Assembly: GCA_964648505.1 (NCBI GenBank)
Contig: CAZYMI010000010.1
Coordinates: 8,833 to 72,832 of the forward strand
From: CAZYMI01 sp964648505
GTDB lineage: Bacteria > Pseudomonadota > Alphaproteobacteria > Micavibrionales > Micavibrionaceae
Length of the DNA: 64,000 bases
Direction of reading: 5' to 3'
Shown: piece after piece, positions 24,821-33,268 of the stretch
Layout of the letters: each line of letters opens with the position of its first letter
Position numbering within the stretch: the first letter of the stretch is position 1
Position numbers and translations under genes: made by a program
The notes under the pieces: generated by a model
What the model saw: only the letters and a program-made list of their open reading frames with translations
What the model was told of the DNA's origin: nothing
The model's database searches: none

Positions 24821-25847
24821 AAGAAGGTTCAGACAGGTCCAGTTCGTCGCCAAAGCAGCGCTGATAATATTCAGCGAGAATGACATGTTCAGTTTCATCT
24901 GATTTATTAACGAACGATAGTTTAAAAGACAAAGCGGTATCGTTGAATATTTGATAGTTTTCCGCCCACGATAAAACAGTGCGTGGAGACATGACAGTTG
25001 AAAGATCACCGTTGCGGAAGCCATCACGGGTCAGATCAGCCACCCGCACCATAGCATCAACAATTTTTTTACCCTCTGGTGTATTTAGGTCAGGGATCTT
25101 TGCAAGCACGATATCCATTTCTGTATCGTGGTCCAGATAATTCAGGCGTGTCACGATATTCCAGCGGTCCAGCTGGCCTTGGTTGATTTGCTGGGTCCCG
25201 TGATAAAGGCCGGTTGTATCACCCAGTCCGATTGTGTTGGCCGTTGCAAAAAGCCTGAAAGCAGGGTGTGGCCTGATTACAGTGTTCTGATCCAGAAGCG
25301 TCAGGCGGCCATCGGCTTCCAATACGCGCTGAATAACAAACATCACATCCGGGCGGCCTGCATCATATTCATCAAATACAAGCGCAACAGGGTTTTGCAA
25401 TGCCCATGGTAAAAGGCCCATTTTATATTCGGTGATTTGTTTGCCTTCGCGCAGCACAATCATATCTTTGCCAAGAAGGTCGATCCGGCTGACATGGCTG
25501 TCAAGGTTTATACGCACACAAGGCCATTTCAGGCGTGCGGCAATTTGCTCTATGTGTGTTGATTTTCCTGTGCCGTGATAGCCTTGCACCATCACACGGC
25601 GGTTATGCATGAAACCTGCGAGTATTGAGAGCGTTGTGTTGCGATCAAATTTATAGGTCGGGTCGATATCAGGCACATTGGCGTTATCGTAACTAAAACC
25701 CGGGACAGACCAATCCACATCAATGCCAAACACATCACGCACTTTGTACTGCGTATCTGGAACGGTTGAGTGCTTATGGTGGCTTTGTACTTGTGTTAAA
25801 TCGAACGATGCCGCGGTGTGTTCTTTAAGATTATCGGTTATAGCCAT
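24810..25847 (-). CDS. cobS: Aerobic cobaltochelatase subunit CobS
   Basis: This is the AAA+ ATPase partner of CobT. The protein has 345 aa. Walker A is GYHGTGKSTHIEQIAARL, Walker B LVFDEYDAGRPDVMFVIQ, and sensor FATANTIGLGDTTGLYHGT. All motifs of an active ATPase are present. cobN and other cobalamin genes are absent from the window, so completeness of the pathway cannot be judged. The neighbourhood J-domain-cobS-cobT next to bolA is standard in alphaproteobacteria. Confidence 0.97.
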   Translation of the reverse strand: MAITDNLKEHTAASFDLTQVQSHHKHSTVPDTQYKVRDVFGIDVDWSVPGFSYDNANVPDIDPTYKFDRNTTLSILAGFMHNRRVMVQGYHGTGKSTHIEQIAARLKWPCVRINLDSHVSRIDLLGKDMIVLREGKQITEYKMGLLPWALQNPVALVFDEYDAGRPDVMFVIQRVLEADGRLTLLDQNTVIRPHPAFRLFATANTIGLGDTTGLYHGTQQINQGQLDRWNIVTRLNYLDHDTEMDIVLAKIPDLNTPEGKKIVDAMVRVADLTRDGFRNGDLSTVMSPRTVLSWAENYQIFNDTALSFKLSFVNKSDETEHVILAEYYQRCFGDELDLSEPSYVG

Positions 25848-25851
25848 GGTG

Positions 25852-26454
25852 TTAAATACTTTCGAGTGTTTCGAACTTACGATAGGCGAGCTTTAAAATG
25901 GTATAGGCCATGTTGACCTTTTTGAGAAGCTCTTCCCCTTCCGGATTGTTTTTGTTCATGTCCGGATGGTAGAGCTTGGCAAGTTCTTTGTATCGGTTTT
26001 TAATGGCGGTATAGGTCACGGGTGGGTTTAAACCCATGATAGCAAGAGCTTCCCCTTCAGGGCCGCTTAGCCGTGCTTCTTTGGCGGCTTCTTTGGCTGG
26101 GGCTTCATGCGTAAAGTGGTATTCCTGCCATGCTTTGGTTTTCAGATTATCTTCAAGCCCGCGATAATAATCAGAACGCCAGGTCGGACGATCGCCATAA
26201 AGTGTTTGAATAATATGGCTTTCAACATCCTGAGGGGCCATGCCATCAAAAAAATCCCAAGCTTTGTTATAGTCTTGTGCATGTTCAAAGCAGAAAAAAT
26301 AATATTCACGCAAGGAACGGTCTTTGGGCGCACGGTGCTCGCCATGAGAAGGGCATCCCGGCATATCGCAAGGCTTTTGGTGCGGGCGGCGCACTTTAGC
26401 GGCAGAGCTATCTGCAAAATCGGGTGAGTTGGGTTTTAATGTAATTCGTGGCAT
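25852..26454 (-). CDS. J-domain (DnaJ-like) protein next to cobS
   Basis: This 200-aa co-chaperone-like protein has a C-terminal J domain with the HPD motif (KELAKLYHPDMNKNNPEGEE, about residues 165-184). The N-terminal half carries CDMPGCPSHGEHRAPKD and YYFFCFEHAQDYNKAWDFF, a Cys/His set conserved in the alphaproteobacterial form of this protein. It presumably stimulates a DnaK ATPase toward some client; a link to the cobaltochelatase AAA+ complex is suggested only by constant adjacency. It ends 4 bases before cobS and is divergent from bolA. Confidence 0.88.
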   Translation of the reverse strand: MPRITLKPNSPDFADSSAAKVRRPHQKPCDMPGCPSHGEHRAPKDRSLREYYFFCFEHAQDYNKAWDFFDGMAPQDVESHIIQTLYGDRPTWRSDYYRGLEDNLKTKAWQEYHFTHEAPAKEAAKEARLSGPEGEALAIMGLNPPVTYTAIKNRYKELAKLYHPDMNKNNPEGEELLKKVNMAYTILKLAYRKFETLESI

Positions 26455-26464
26455 ATCTATTATT

Positions 26465-26761
26465 ATGAATGAACGTGAAGCATCTACGCAAGCGCAAGGG
26501 CCGGTTGCACAGCAGATTCGGGCCAGATTAAAGGCTTTGGACCCGTATAGCCTGTCTATTTTTGATGATAGTGATCGGCATCGGGGGCATGTTGGTCATA
26601 ATGGGGCGGGAGAAAGCCACTTTATCGTTGAAATCATATCCCCCCGCTTTGAGGGGCTTACCCGGATAGATCAACACAAGCTTGTTTACGCCCTGATTGG
26701 TGATCTTATGAAGGGGCCAATTCATGCTTTAGCCATAAAAACAGGCTTTAATAAGCCATAA
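26465..26761 (+). CDS. bolA: BolA-family protein
   Basis: This 98-aa protein has the class II KH-like fold of BolA: VAQQIRARLKALDPYSLSIF, then HRGHVGHNGAGESHFIVEII, and GLTRIDQHKLVYALIGDLM. BolA proteins bind [2Fe-2S] clusters with monothiol glutaredoxins and affect iron handling, stress and cell shape. The ATG at 26465 is chosen over an upstream in-frame start that would overlap the J-domain gene. No glutaredoxin gene is next to it here. The T-runs downstream belong to the next promoter region. Confidence 0.93.
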   Translation: MNEREASTQAQGPVAQQIRARLKALDPYSLSIFDDSDRHRGHVGHNGAGESHFIVEIISPRFEGLTRIDQHKLVYALIGDLMKGPIHALAIKTGFNKP

Positions 26762-26805
26762 TATCGTATAAGTTGAATACCATTGTAAACACACTAAACT
26801 TTGGG

Positions 26806-26834
26806 TTGCAATTTTTTTTTTATACGATTATATT
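26806..26834 (+). promoter_or_regulatory. Candidate promoter of the RHH-protein gene
   Basis: TTGCAA (26806-26811), a 17-base spacer that includes a T10 run, and TATATT (26829-26834) fit a sigma-70 promoter. The leader would be about 70 bases before the ATG at 26911. Activity is inferred. Confidence 0.45.
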
Positions 26835-26910
26835 TTGTTTTCAGCACGGCAGTATTAAGAGAAAAAAAATTGAACCGGCTTTGTTCAACCTTAGAATAAG
26901 GATTTTTTAT

Positions 26911-27324
26911 ATGCTTGATTTACGTGTAGACTCACAAAGTAATCTTCTTGAAGATAAAATCAAATCAACACTTGTTAGTAAAAACATCACTATTTTAGGC
27001 CGTCGTACATCGGTGCGCCTTGAACCTGAAATGTGGTCGGCTTTGCGGGATATTGCTTTGCGTGAAAGATGCAGTATGCATGATATATGTTCGCTGATTT
27101 CGTTACGCAAGAATATTGATACATCGCTTACGGCAGCTATTCGCGTTTTTTTGATGTTGTATTACAAAGCTGCAGTAACCGAAGAAGGGCACAAACGCGC
27201 CGGCCACGGTAATTTTGAAGTGATGAAGCAGCGCGCGCGTTTTCGTACAACACCTAAAATGATAACCAAAACGTTATCATCATCAGGTGAAAAAATGCAT
27301 TTAAATTTAGCAGCTGCTTCTTAG
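26911..27324 (+). CDS. Ribbon-helix-helix domain protein (RHH_4 type)
   Basis: This 137-aa protein carries a ribbon-helix-helix unit at about residues 31-89: ILGRRTSVRLEPEMWSALRD, IALRERCSMHDICSLIS, and SLTAAIRVFLMLYY. This order (RRTSVRLEPE.W, then A.R.F) is the RHH_4 family, small predicted DNA-binding proteins common in alphaproteobacteria. The tail is basic and unrecognised. AAGGA before the ATG at 26911 decides the start; the frame upstream is not coding-like. It probably acts as a dimeric transcription factor with unknown targets. It converges on accA. Confidence 0.8.
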   Translation: MLDLRVDSQSNLLEDKIKSTLVSKNITILGRRTSVRLEPEMWSALRDIALRERCSMHDICSLISLRKNIDTSLTAAIRVFLMLYYKAAVTEEGHKRAGHGNFEVMKQRARFRTTPKMITKTLSSSGEKMHLNLAAAS

Positions 27325-27357
27325 TATTATAAAAGCCTGTATTATTACGTAGCAGAA

Positions 27358-28302
27358 TTATGCTGCCTGACGGCCCATGGCGATATATTTTTTAGCGCGC
27401 TGGGTCTTAAGCGCATCAGGGGTAATATCATCAAGTTCACGCAAACCTTTTTCAATCTGATCCGCAACATTTTTTATGGCCTCCGGCTTGTTGCGGTGCG
27501 CTGCGCCTATCGGTTCTGGAATAATTCCATCAATCAGTTTCAGTTCATGTAAATCTTGCGCGGTTAGCTTTAGGGCTGTGGCGGCATCTTGCGCATGTGC
27601 GGCAGATCGCCACAAAATAGAAGCGCAACCTTCCGGGCTGATAACGGAATAGATTGAATGTTCAAGCATATAAACGCGGTCGCCAGTGGCAATGGCAATC
27701 GCGCCGCCTGAACCGCCTTCGCCAATAATGGTGGAAATGATAGGGGTGCCGTTGCGCAAACAGGCTTCGATTGATTTTGCGATAGCTTCAGCTTGCCCGC
27801 GTTCTTCCGCACCCACACCCGGATAAGCACCGGCCGTATCAACAAGCGTAATAATAGGAAGGTTAAACTGCGTGGCCATAGCCATGAGGCGTTGCGCTTT
27901 TCGGTACCCTTCAGGGCGCGCCATGCCAAAATTATGCTTGATCCGGCTTGTTGTATCAGATCCTTTTTCCTGTCCCATAATAACCACAGATCTGCCATTA
28001 AAGCGGCCAAGACCGCCGAGCAAAGCTGCGTCTTCGCCAAAGCTGCGGTCTCCGGCAAGCGGGGTAAAATCCTGAATCATTCCAGAAACGTAATCAAGAA
28101 AATGTGGGCGTTCAGGATGGCGTGATACAAGCACTTTTTGCGCGGGCGTTAATTTGGCATAGGCTTGACGCAGCAAGCGGTCTGATTTGACCTGAAGGCG
28201 CGAAATTTCACTAGTCAGCGACATTTGGCCATCGCCGGTCATGTTTTTTAGCTCAGCAATACGTGCATCAAGCTCAAGGACAGATTTTTCAAAATCAAGC
28301 AT
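27358..28302 (-). CDS. accA: Acetyl-CoA carboxylase carboxyltransferase subunit alpha
   Basis: AccA with AccD transfers the carboxyl group from biotin to acetyl-CoA, giving malonyl-CoA for fatty acid synthesis. The protein has 314 aa, the usual length. Recognised stretches are FEKSVLELDARIAELKN, RHPERPHFLDYVSGM, GRSVVIMGQEKGSDT, TLVDTAGAYPGVGAEERGQA, IGEGGSGGAIAIATGDRVYM and ISPEGCASILWRSA. AGGAA precedes the ATG. It lies 106 bases after xerD on the same strand, with a large hairpin between them. Confidence 0.98.
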   Translation of the reverse strand: MLDFEKSVLELDARIAELKNMTGDGQMSLTSEISRLQVKSDRLLRQAYAKLTPAQKVLVSRHPERPHFLDYVSGMIQDFTPLAGDRSFGEDAALLGGLGRFNGRSVVIMGQEKGSDTTSRIKHNFGMARPEGYRKAQRLMAMATQFNLPIITLVDTAGAYPGVGAEERGQAEAIAKSIEACLRNGTPIISTIIGEGGSGGAIAIATGDRVYMLEHSIYSVISPEGCASILWRSAAHAQDAATALKLTAQDLHELKLIDGIIPEPIGAAHRNKPEAIKNVADQIEKGLRELDDITPDALKTQRAKKYIAMGRQAA

Positions 28303-28330
28303 GGTGATTCCTGTTGTCTTATAAGCACTT

Positions 28331-28393
28331 CATAACAAATCAGGCGGGAAGTCTCTAGCCCTAAGGGCAAAAGCCATCCCGCCTGATGTTATG
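28331..28393 (-). repeat. Long imperfect hairpin between xerD and accA
   Basis: Outer arms CATAACAAATCAGGCGGGA (28331-28349) and TCCCGCCTGATGTTATG (28377-28393) pair over 17 bp with a two-base bulge. Inside, GCCC (28358-28361) and GGGC (28365-28368) make a second small stem. No T-tract follows on either strand, so a classic intrinsic terminator is not supported. It could act as an mRNA processing or stability element between xerD and accA. Confidence 0.65.
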
Positions 28394-28408
28394 CTTAATT
28401 ATGATAAG

Positions 28409-29413
28409 TTATTTCCGTGGGCCTGTCCCTGTGGCGGTTTTTGCCATTGGGTGCTTTTCTTCAACGGTTTTCTTCAGCTTGTCGCCCAGAATATGGGTGT
28501 AGATCTGGGTTGTGGCAATGTCGGCATGACCGAGCATTTTTTGAACCGAGCGAAGATCCGCGCCGTTTGCAAGAAGATGTGTCGCAAAAGCGTGGCGCAG
28601 AATGTGTGGCGATACTGTGTTTGGCGGCAGACCAGCATCATGCGCCAGATCTTTAAGAAGCTGGGCAAAGCGTTGGCGTGTCAGGTGTCCTGAATCCGAT
28701 GTACGGGATGGGAACAGCCATTGCGCTTGACGGCCTTTGTCATCCTGGCTGATAAACTGGCCACGAACTTCAAGATAAGATTTTAAAGCCCTTTGTGCGG
28801 GGTCAGACATAGGTACCATACGCTCACGGCCGCCTTTGCCTGAAATCATCAAAAACTGCTTGCCTGTTCCAATGGCTGAAAGTGGAAGACCAACAAGTTC
28901 AGATACGCGCAAGCCTGTTGCATAAAGCATTTCAAGCAAGCACACCAAGCGTGCAGAATCTTCGTCACCTTCGCGTGTGGCGGTTTTAATTAAAATGCCG
29001 ACTTCATCTTCGGTCAGTGTTTTTGGCAATGTACGGCCCTGTTTTGGGCTGTCGATTGTTGTTGTCGGGTCTTCTTTGCGAATATTCTCAGAAACCAAAT
29101 AACGGTAGAATTGACGCATGGCAGACAAGCGGCGCGCAACTGTGCGTACAGCGATCTGATTTTTATTCTGACCTTTGGTGTGAATTTTATGTGAGAGATC
29201 ATCAAGATAAGATTTGATGTCTTCTGTTGTTGCTTTATCAACATCTGATTTGCGGTTTGCACGCAAGAACAAGCTGACATCAGCAAGATCGCGCCAATAT
29301 GCATGACGTGTGTTCAGAGCGGCCCCACGCTCAGACGTCAACATATCAAGGAACGCATCAATGCTCGGATGTAGATCCGGCTTCGGTAGTGCTGGGCGGC
29401 CTGGACGTGCCAT
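28409..29413 (-). CDS. xerD: Tyrosine recombinase XerD
   Basis: XerD with XerC resolves chromosome dimers at dif sites under FtsK control. The protein has 334 aa. The SAM-like N-terminal DNA-binding domain starts IDAFLDMLTSERGAALNTRH. The catalytic residues are complete: Arg169 in YATGLRVSELVGLP, Lys193 in SGKGGRERMVP, His270 and Arg273 in PHILRHAFATHLL, His296 in MLGHADIATTQIYTHI, and the nucleophile Tyr305. GAAGGAGA ahead of the ATG supports this start, although it overlaps the end of the upstream gene by 56 bases. Position beside aroK/aroB is normal for alphaproteobacterial xerD. Confidence 0.96.
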   Translation of the reverse strand: MARPGRPALPKPDLHPSIDAFLDMLTSERGAALNTRHAYWRDLADVSLFLRANRKSDVDKATTEDIKSYLDDLSHKIHTKGQNKNQIAVRTVARRLSAMRQFYRYLVSENIRKEDPTTTIDSPKQGRTLPKTLTEDEVGILIKTATREGDEDSARLVCLLEMLYATGLRVSELVGLPLSAIGTGKQFLMISGKGGRERMVPMSDPAQRALKSYLEVRGQFISQDDKGRQAQWLFPSRTSDSGHLTRQRFAQLLKDLAHDAGLPPNTVSPHILRHAFATHLLANGADLRSVQKMLGHADIATTQIYTHILGDKLKKTVEEKHPMAKTATGTGPRK

Positions 29414-31202
29414 GATTTTGGTTCTCCTTCGTTTCAGTTTCTAAACTTTGTTGGCTTTCGCCTGTTTCTATAAATTCTCTTTGTAGTAGCGATTCCGTCA
29501 AAACATGCCTTGCGACATCATCAAGACCGACACTATTTAAACCATCCAACACTGATTTAAGCGTTTTGGGAGATAGTTCCCCAACAGGCTTTTCTTGCAG
29601 CGCCAGAATAGCAGCCAGTGCAACTTTGCCAAGATGCTTTGATTTCAGAATCTTTGCATATGAGTCGCTTTCGGCACCATCATGCATTACATAATTTGTT
29701 AACCCTGTCAACAGATTTTCTTTAACATATTTTTTATTTGGATCCTCAGAAAACGGCAGATTTCCTTCGCCATAGCTGGCAGCCAGGGCGATCATCGCAT
29801 AACGATCGGGGTCAGAAAGAAACCCATCATCAGATAAAATATAGGTAAGGCGCTTCTCTGGCAGGGGAGCGCCCAAGCTATAAGCTGACATTAAGTACGG
29901 TATATATCCATTTGATTTTTCAGTATTTTTATCGATAAAGACAAATGATTTTTCAAGCCAAAAAGAAGTTTTTTCCGACTGGGAAGTCAACAAAATAGCC
30001 AATCCTGTTTTAAATGATTCTTCTGGAAGGGCTTCGGGTGTTGCATAATTTTCTAAAGCAGCCTTTAAGGGCAATAAGGCCTGTAAACCAAAATCCTGCT
30101 TTAACAATAAGGTTTCTGACAAAAGAGCATCATAAGCGGGTCCAAACGGAGATTCGATAGCTTTTTCGTTTGGTCGTGCCGCTGGTGGTAATAGTTTAAC
30201 ATAAGATACAATCAGTTTTTCCCATGAGGTGCTTGGAGGTTTTCCTTCTAAAACCAAGGGTTTTCCAAGATCCACATAAATTTCCTGAAGCTGTTTTACA
30301 TTTAAAAATCCATGAGAGGCTAAAAAAGCAGCAAGCCGTACCTTTATGGCTGGTGGCAAAGTGGGGTCATAAAAAACCTGTATGAGAGCGTCAATATTCT
30401 CAAGGGTTAGTGGTGTGTTTAATAACGCAGCATAATCAAGGCGGCCTTGTGAGATAACAGCGCCGCGTTCAACGAGTGAAAGGGCGTTTATTTCCGCCCA
30501 GCTTGCGGGTTTGAATTTGAATGAAGCGTCCGAGAAAACTGAAGTGATAACAGCACTTGCGCTATTTGTGCCCAATGGTTTTCCAACCAAACCCTTGCAT
30601 AGCTGAGCAAGCTGCGCCCAGAAAGGGTGATCGCTTGTAGCCTCAGAATGCACTTTTGATTCAAGGCAGGCAACAGATGTGCGGTTGTTCCCAATAAGTG
30701 CTGTAAGGCCAGCTTCTGCAAGATCTCCAGAAAGCTTTTGATCCGCAGTCTTTTCATATAAATGTGACGCATCTTCATAAGCGCCAAGATGGTTAAGCTT
30801 CGTCATTCGATAGGTTAGAAAATCGGGTAGAGGAGGTGCGGCATCTGACTTTATTGGATCTGCGAGTGGGTCAGTTTGTGTCAGTAAAAGCCTTAAGGCC
30901 AGCGCCCTTAAAGAAGGCGAAGTTAATGTGGGGTTGATTGAATCGATTAATTTATAAATATCTTCGCGTGGCAGGCCTTGCCACAAAGAGGGTCCTAAAG
31001 AACCTTGCTGGGGGGATGCATATAAACCAAGCCCTTCATTAAAAGGTTTTTCTTCTATAGCGGGCGAGGCAGAAGGCGCCTGAACAGCAAGAGGGTCAGG
31101 TATCAGCGCTGTGTTTTGTTGGTCAGCAGAAAGCGCAGGGAAGGCAGAAAAAGTAAGGCTAAAAAGCGCTATAATGATGATCGTGTTTTTAAGTGTAAAC
31201 AT
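29358..31202 (-). CDS. Large exported protein of unknown function upstream of xerD
   Basis: This 614-aa protein has a signal peptide (FTLKNTIIIIALFSLTFSAF, cleavage near ALSA). The rest looks like a long alpha-helical repeat array of TPR/HEAT style, with many Leu/Ala-rich helices (SPSLRALALRLLLTQTDPLA, YEDASHLYEKTADQKLSGDL). The last about 35 residues are Glu/Ser/Thr-rich and disordered. I know similarly placed uncharacterised proteins next to aroK in alphaproteobacteria but no function. It begins directly after the 76-aa membrane protein (1-base TAATG-type overlap), and its end overlaps xerD, so the three form one operon. Confidence 0.75.
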   Translation of the reverse strand: MFTLKNTIIIIALFSLTFSAFPALSADQQNTALIPDPLAVQAPSASPAIEEKPFNEGLGLYASPQQGSLGPSLWQGLPREDIYKLIDSINPTLTSPSLRALALRLLLTQTDPLADPIKSDAAPPLPDFLTYRMTKLNHLGAYEDASHLYEKTADQKLSGDLAEAGLTALIGNNRTSVACLESKVHSEATSDHPFWAQLAQLCKGLVGKPLGTNSASAVITSVFSDASFKFKPASWAEINALSLVERGAVISQGRLDYAALLNTPLTLENIDALIQVFYDPTLPPAIKVRLAAFLASHGFLNVKQLQEIYVDLGKPLVLEGKPPSTSWEKLIVSYVKLLPPAARPNEKAIESPFGPAYDALLSETLLLKQDFGLQALLPLKAALENYATPEALPEESFKTGLAILLTSQSEKTSFWLEKSFVFIDKNTEKSNGYIPYLMSAYSLGAPLPEKRLTYILSDDGFLSDPDRYAMIALAASYGEGNLPFSEDPNKKYVKENLLTGLTNYVMHDGAESDSYAKILKSKHLGKVALAAILALQEKPVGELSPKTLKSVLDGLNSVGLDDVARHVLTESLLQREFIETGESQQSLETETKENQNHGTSRPPSTTEAGSTSEH

Positions 31203-31432
31203 TACGGAACAGTCGAGGATGGTTGTTGAGCTGTCTCCTCGACATTGGAGGGCTGCGCTGCAGGAATAGCTGCTTTTATGGGGGCAGGTGCTTCTTTAAT
31301 AACATCGCCAATCGCAATGTCTTTTATAACGGGCTTGGCATCCACAGGCAGGGGCGCAAAAGCGATATACGCAAACCCACCAACCACAAGAATAACAACA
31401 AGGCTAAAGGCGTAAAGGAACGGACGTAACAT
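31202..31432 (-). CDS. Small single-pass membrane protein
   Basis: The 76-aa protein starts at the ATG at 31432, with GGAGA upstream; the longer frame is not favoured. One transmembrane helix (LYAFSLVVILVVGGFAYIAF) is followed by a Pro/Ala-rich periplasmic tail (IKEAPAPIKAAIPAAQPS). It is the first gene of the operon with the 614-aa exported protein and xerD. It is divergent from aroK, with about 150 bases between the starts. I do not recognise a family; a membrane anchor partner for the helical protein is a guess. Confidence 0.7.
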   Translation of the reverse strand: MLRPFLYAFSLVVILVVGGFAYIAFAPLPVDAKPVIKDIAIGDVIKEAPAPIKAAIPAAQPSNVEETAQQPSSTVP

Positions 31433-31578
31433 GCGGGGTCTCCATAAAATTGATTGCCTACAAAATAGGGGATAAAACTTGTCATGACAATTGCAGCTTC
31501 CTTGATTTTCAGGGTTGTGCACAGCACAAAAAAAGGGCATATGAAGGGGGCACTTAAACGTATTGTTTTGAAAAAGAC

Positions 31579-32181
31579 ATGTCAGACGTCACAAAAGAAA
31601 GACGCCAGATCATGCCCCTCGATTCCGCGGGCCTTTCACGCAATATTATGCTGGGCCTTGATCGGCATATTGTTCTGATTGGTATGATGGGGGCAGGAAA
31701 ATCAAAGCTTGGAAAGCTTCTGTCAAAATCCCTTCAAATGAACCTTGTTGATGTAGACAAGGAAATTGAAAAATCCATCGGGCTGAGCGTTGCTGAAATA
31801 TTTGACAGGCTTGGCGAAAAAGCCTTCAGGGATGCTGAGGCAAAAACAATTCATAAAGCTTTGCATGATCGCCACAATAATATCATTGCAACCGGTGGTG
31901 GGGCGGTCATGAATGCAGATACAACCAGCGAAATTTTAACAAAATCGGTATCGGTTTGGGTGCGCGCTTCTTTGGAGGTTATGGTTGAGCGCACATCGCG
32001 CAATACAGGCCGCCCCCTTTTAAAGGGTGTAAATATTGAAGAAAAACTCAAGGACTTGATGAAGCAGCGTTATCCCGTGTATGAAAAGGCTTCAGTGATT
32101 GTCGACAGCCATGACGGCCCGGCATCAGAAACGCTCCATCAGGCCTTAGTGAAATTGGATGAGTTCCTTAAAAAACGTTAA
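31579..32181 (+). CDS. aroK: Shikimate kinase
   Basis: AroK phosphorylates shikimate at the 3-OH in the aromatic amino acid pathway. The protein has 200 aa. The P-loop is IVLIGMMGAGKSKLGKLL, the shikimate site includes VDVDKEIEKSIGLSVAEIF and FRDAEAKTIH, ATGGGAVM is the central GGG motif, and RTSRNTGRPLL is the lid. The start is uncertain: ATGs at 31612 and 31648 also give complete enzymes, and none has a strong ribosome site. The end overlaps aroB by 23 bases, the usual aroK-aroB coupling. Confidence 0.95.
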   Translation: MSDVTKERRQIMPLDSAGLSRNIMLGLDRHIVLIGMMGAGKSKLGKLLSKSLQMNLVDVDKEIEKSIGLSVAEIFDRLGEKAFRDAEAKTIHKALHDRHNNIIATGGGAVMNADTTSEILTKSVSVWVRASLEVMVERTSRNTGRPLLKGVNIEEKLKDLMKQRYPVYEKASVIVDSHDGPASETLHQALVKLDEFLKKR

Positions 32182-33268
32182 ACGGATAGATATTACGCTT
32201 TCTGACAGGCTCTCAATTATTCAGATCGGAGCTGGGATTTTAGAAGATATTACCGCTTACATTCCTTTTGATCTTGCACGGCGTAAAATTTTTATTGTGA
32301 CAGATGATGCTGTGCGCCCTTTGGTGGCTCAGGCTATTGCAGACAAGATCACTAATGCTTGCGAGAGTGTGACTATGTTTTCATGTCCATCTGGTGAGCA
32401 GACAAAATCATTCGCACAGTATCAAAGCCTGATTTCATTTTTGCTGGATCACAAAATTGACAGACATAGCGTCATTTTTGCCGTAGGGGGTGGGGTTATT
32501 GGTGATCTTGCTGGTTTTGCTGCGGCAACTATTTTACGGGGTGTAAGGCTGGTGCAGGTCCCTACAACTTTGCTGGCACAAGTTGATAGTTCTGTGGGCG
32601 GCAAAAATGGCATTAACACAACACACGGAAAAAATTTAGTCGGGTGTTTTTACCAGCCCGATATTGTTTTGATTGATCCACAAACGCTTGCCACATTGCC
32701 AGCGCGCGAATTTTCTGCGGGGTATGCCGAAATTTATAAATACGGGCTTATTCTTGATTCTGATTTCGCCGCCTGGCTTGAAGCCAGAAGGGGCGACATT
32801 CTGGCCCAAGATCCCGAAACATTGACGCAGGCAATTATGCATTCTTGTAAAATGAAAGCCGATATTGTGCAAGCGGATGAGCGCGAGGAGAAGGATATTC
32901 GTGCCCTTTTAAATCTTGGGCATACTTTTGGGCACGCGCTTGAAGCTTTGTCAAATTATAACGGAACACTTCTTCATGGAGAAGCTGTTGCAATAGGCAT
33001 GGTGCTTGCCATGCGTCTTTCTATGGCACTAAAACTGGTGACACAAGCGGATGTTGACCGCGTTGTAAATCATTTGCAGTCTGTAAATTTACCCGTGTCT
33101 ATACAAGCTGTTGCAGGATTAAATGCGCCAGTTGATCAAATTATTTCAAAAATGTATGCCGATAAAAAAGCGCAGGATGGAGCACTGACCTTTATAATAT
33201 GCGAGAAAATTGGCAAGGCCGTTGTAAGGCGGGATGTGCCTGAATCCCTTGTGCGATCAATCTTCTAA
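32159..33268 (+). CDS. aroB: 3-dehydroquinate synthase
   Basis: AroB makes 3-dehydroquinate from DAHP using NAD and a divalent metal. The protein has 369 aa. Signature stretches are FAVGGGVIGDLAGFAAATIL, VPTTLLAQVDSSVGGKNGIN, GYAEIYKYGLILD and LLNLGHTFGHALEAL, with the metal ligands Glu and two His in place. It is translationally coupled to aroK. The 3' end overlaps the convergent lysA by 12 bases. Confidence 0.97.
   Translation: MSSLKNVKRIDITLSDRLSIIQIGAGILEDITAYIPFDLARRKIFIVTDDAVRPLVAQAIADKITNACESVTMFSCPSGEQTKSFAQYQSLISFLLDHKIDRHSVIFAVGGGVIGDLAGFAAATILRGVRLVQVPTTLLAQVDSSVGGKNGINTTHGKNLVGCFYQPDIVLIDPQTLATLPAREFSAGYAEIYKYGLILDSDFAAWLEARRGDILAQDPETLTQAIMHSCKMKADIVQADEREEKDIRALLNLGHTFGHALEALSNYNGTLLHGEAVAIGMVLAMRLSMALKLVTQADVDRVVNHLQSVNLPVSIQAVAGLNAPVDQIISKMYADKKAQDGALTFIICEKIGKAVVRRDVPESLVRSIF

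Noticed and set aside
26806..26834. T10 run after bolA as a terminator
   Set aside because: No stable stem precedes it on the plus strand; the run sits in the spacer of a plausible promoter instead.
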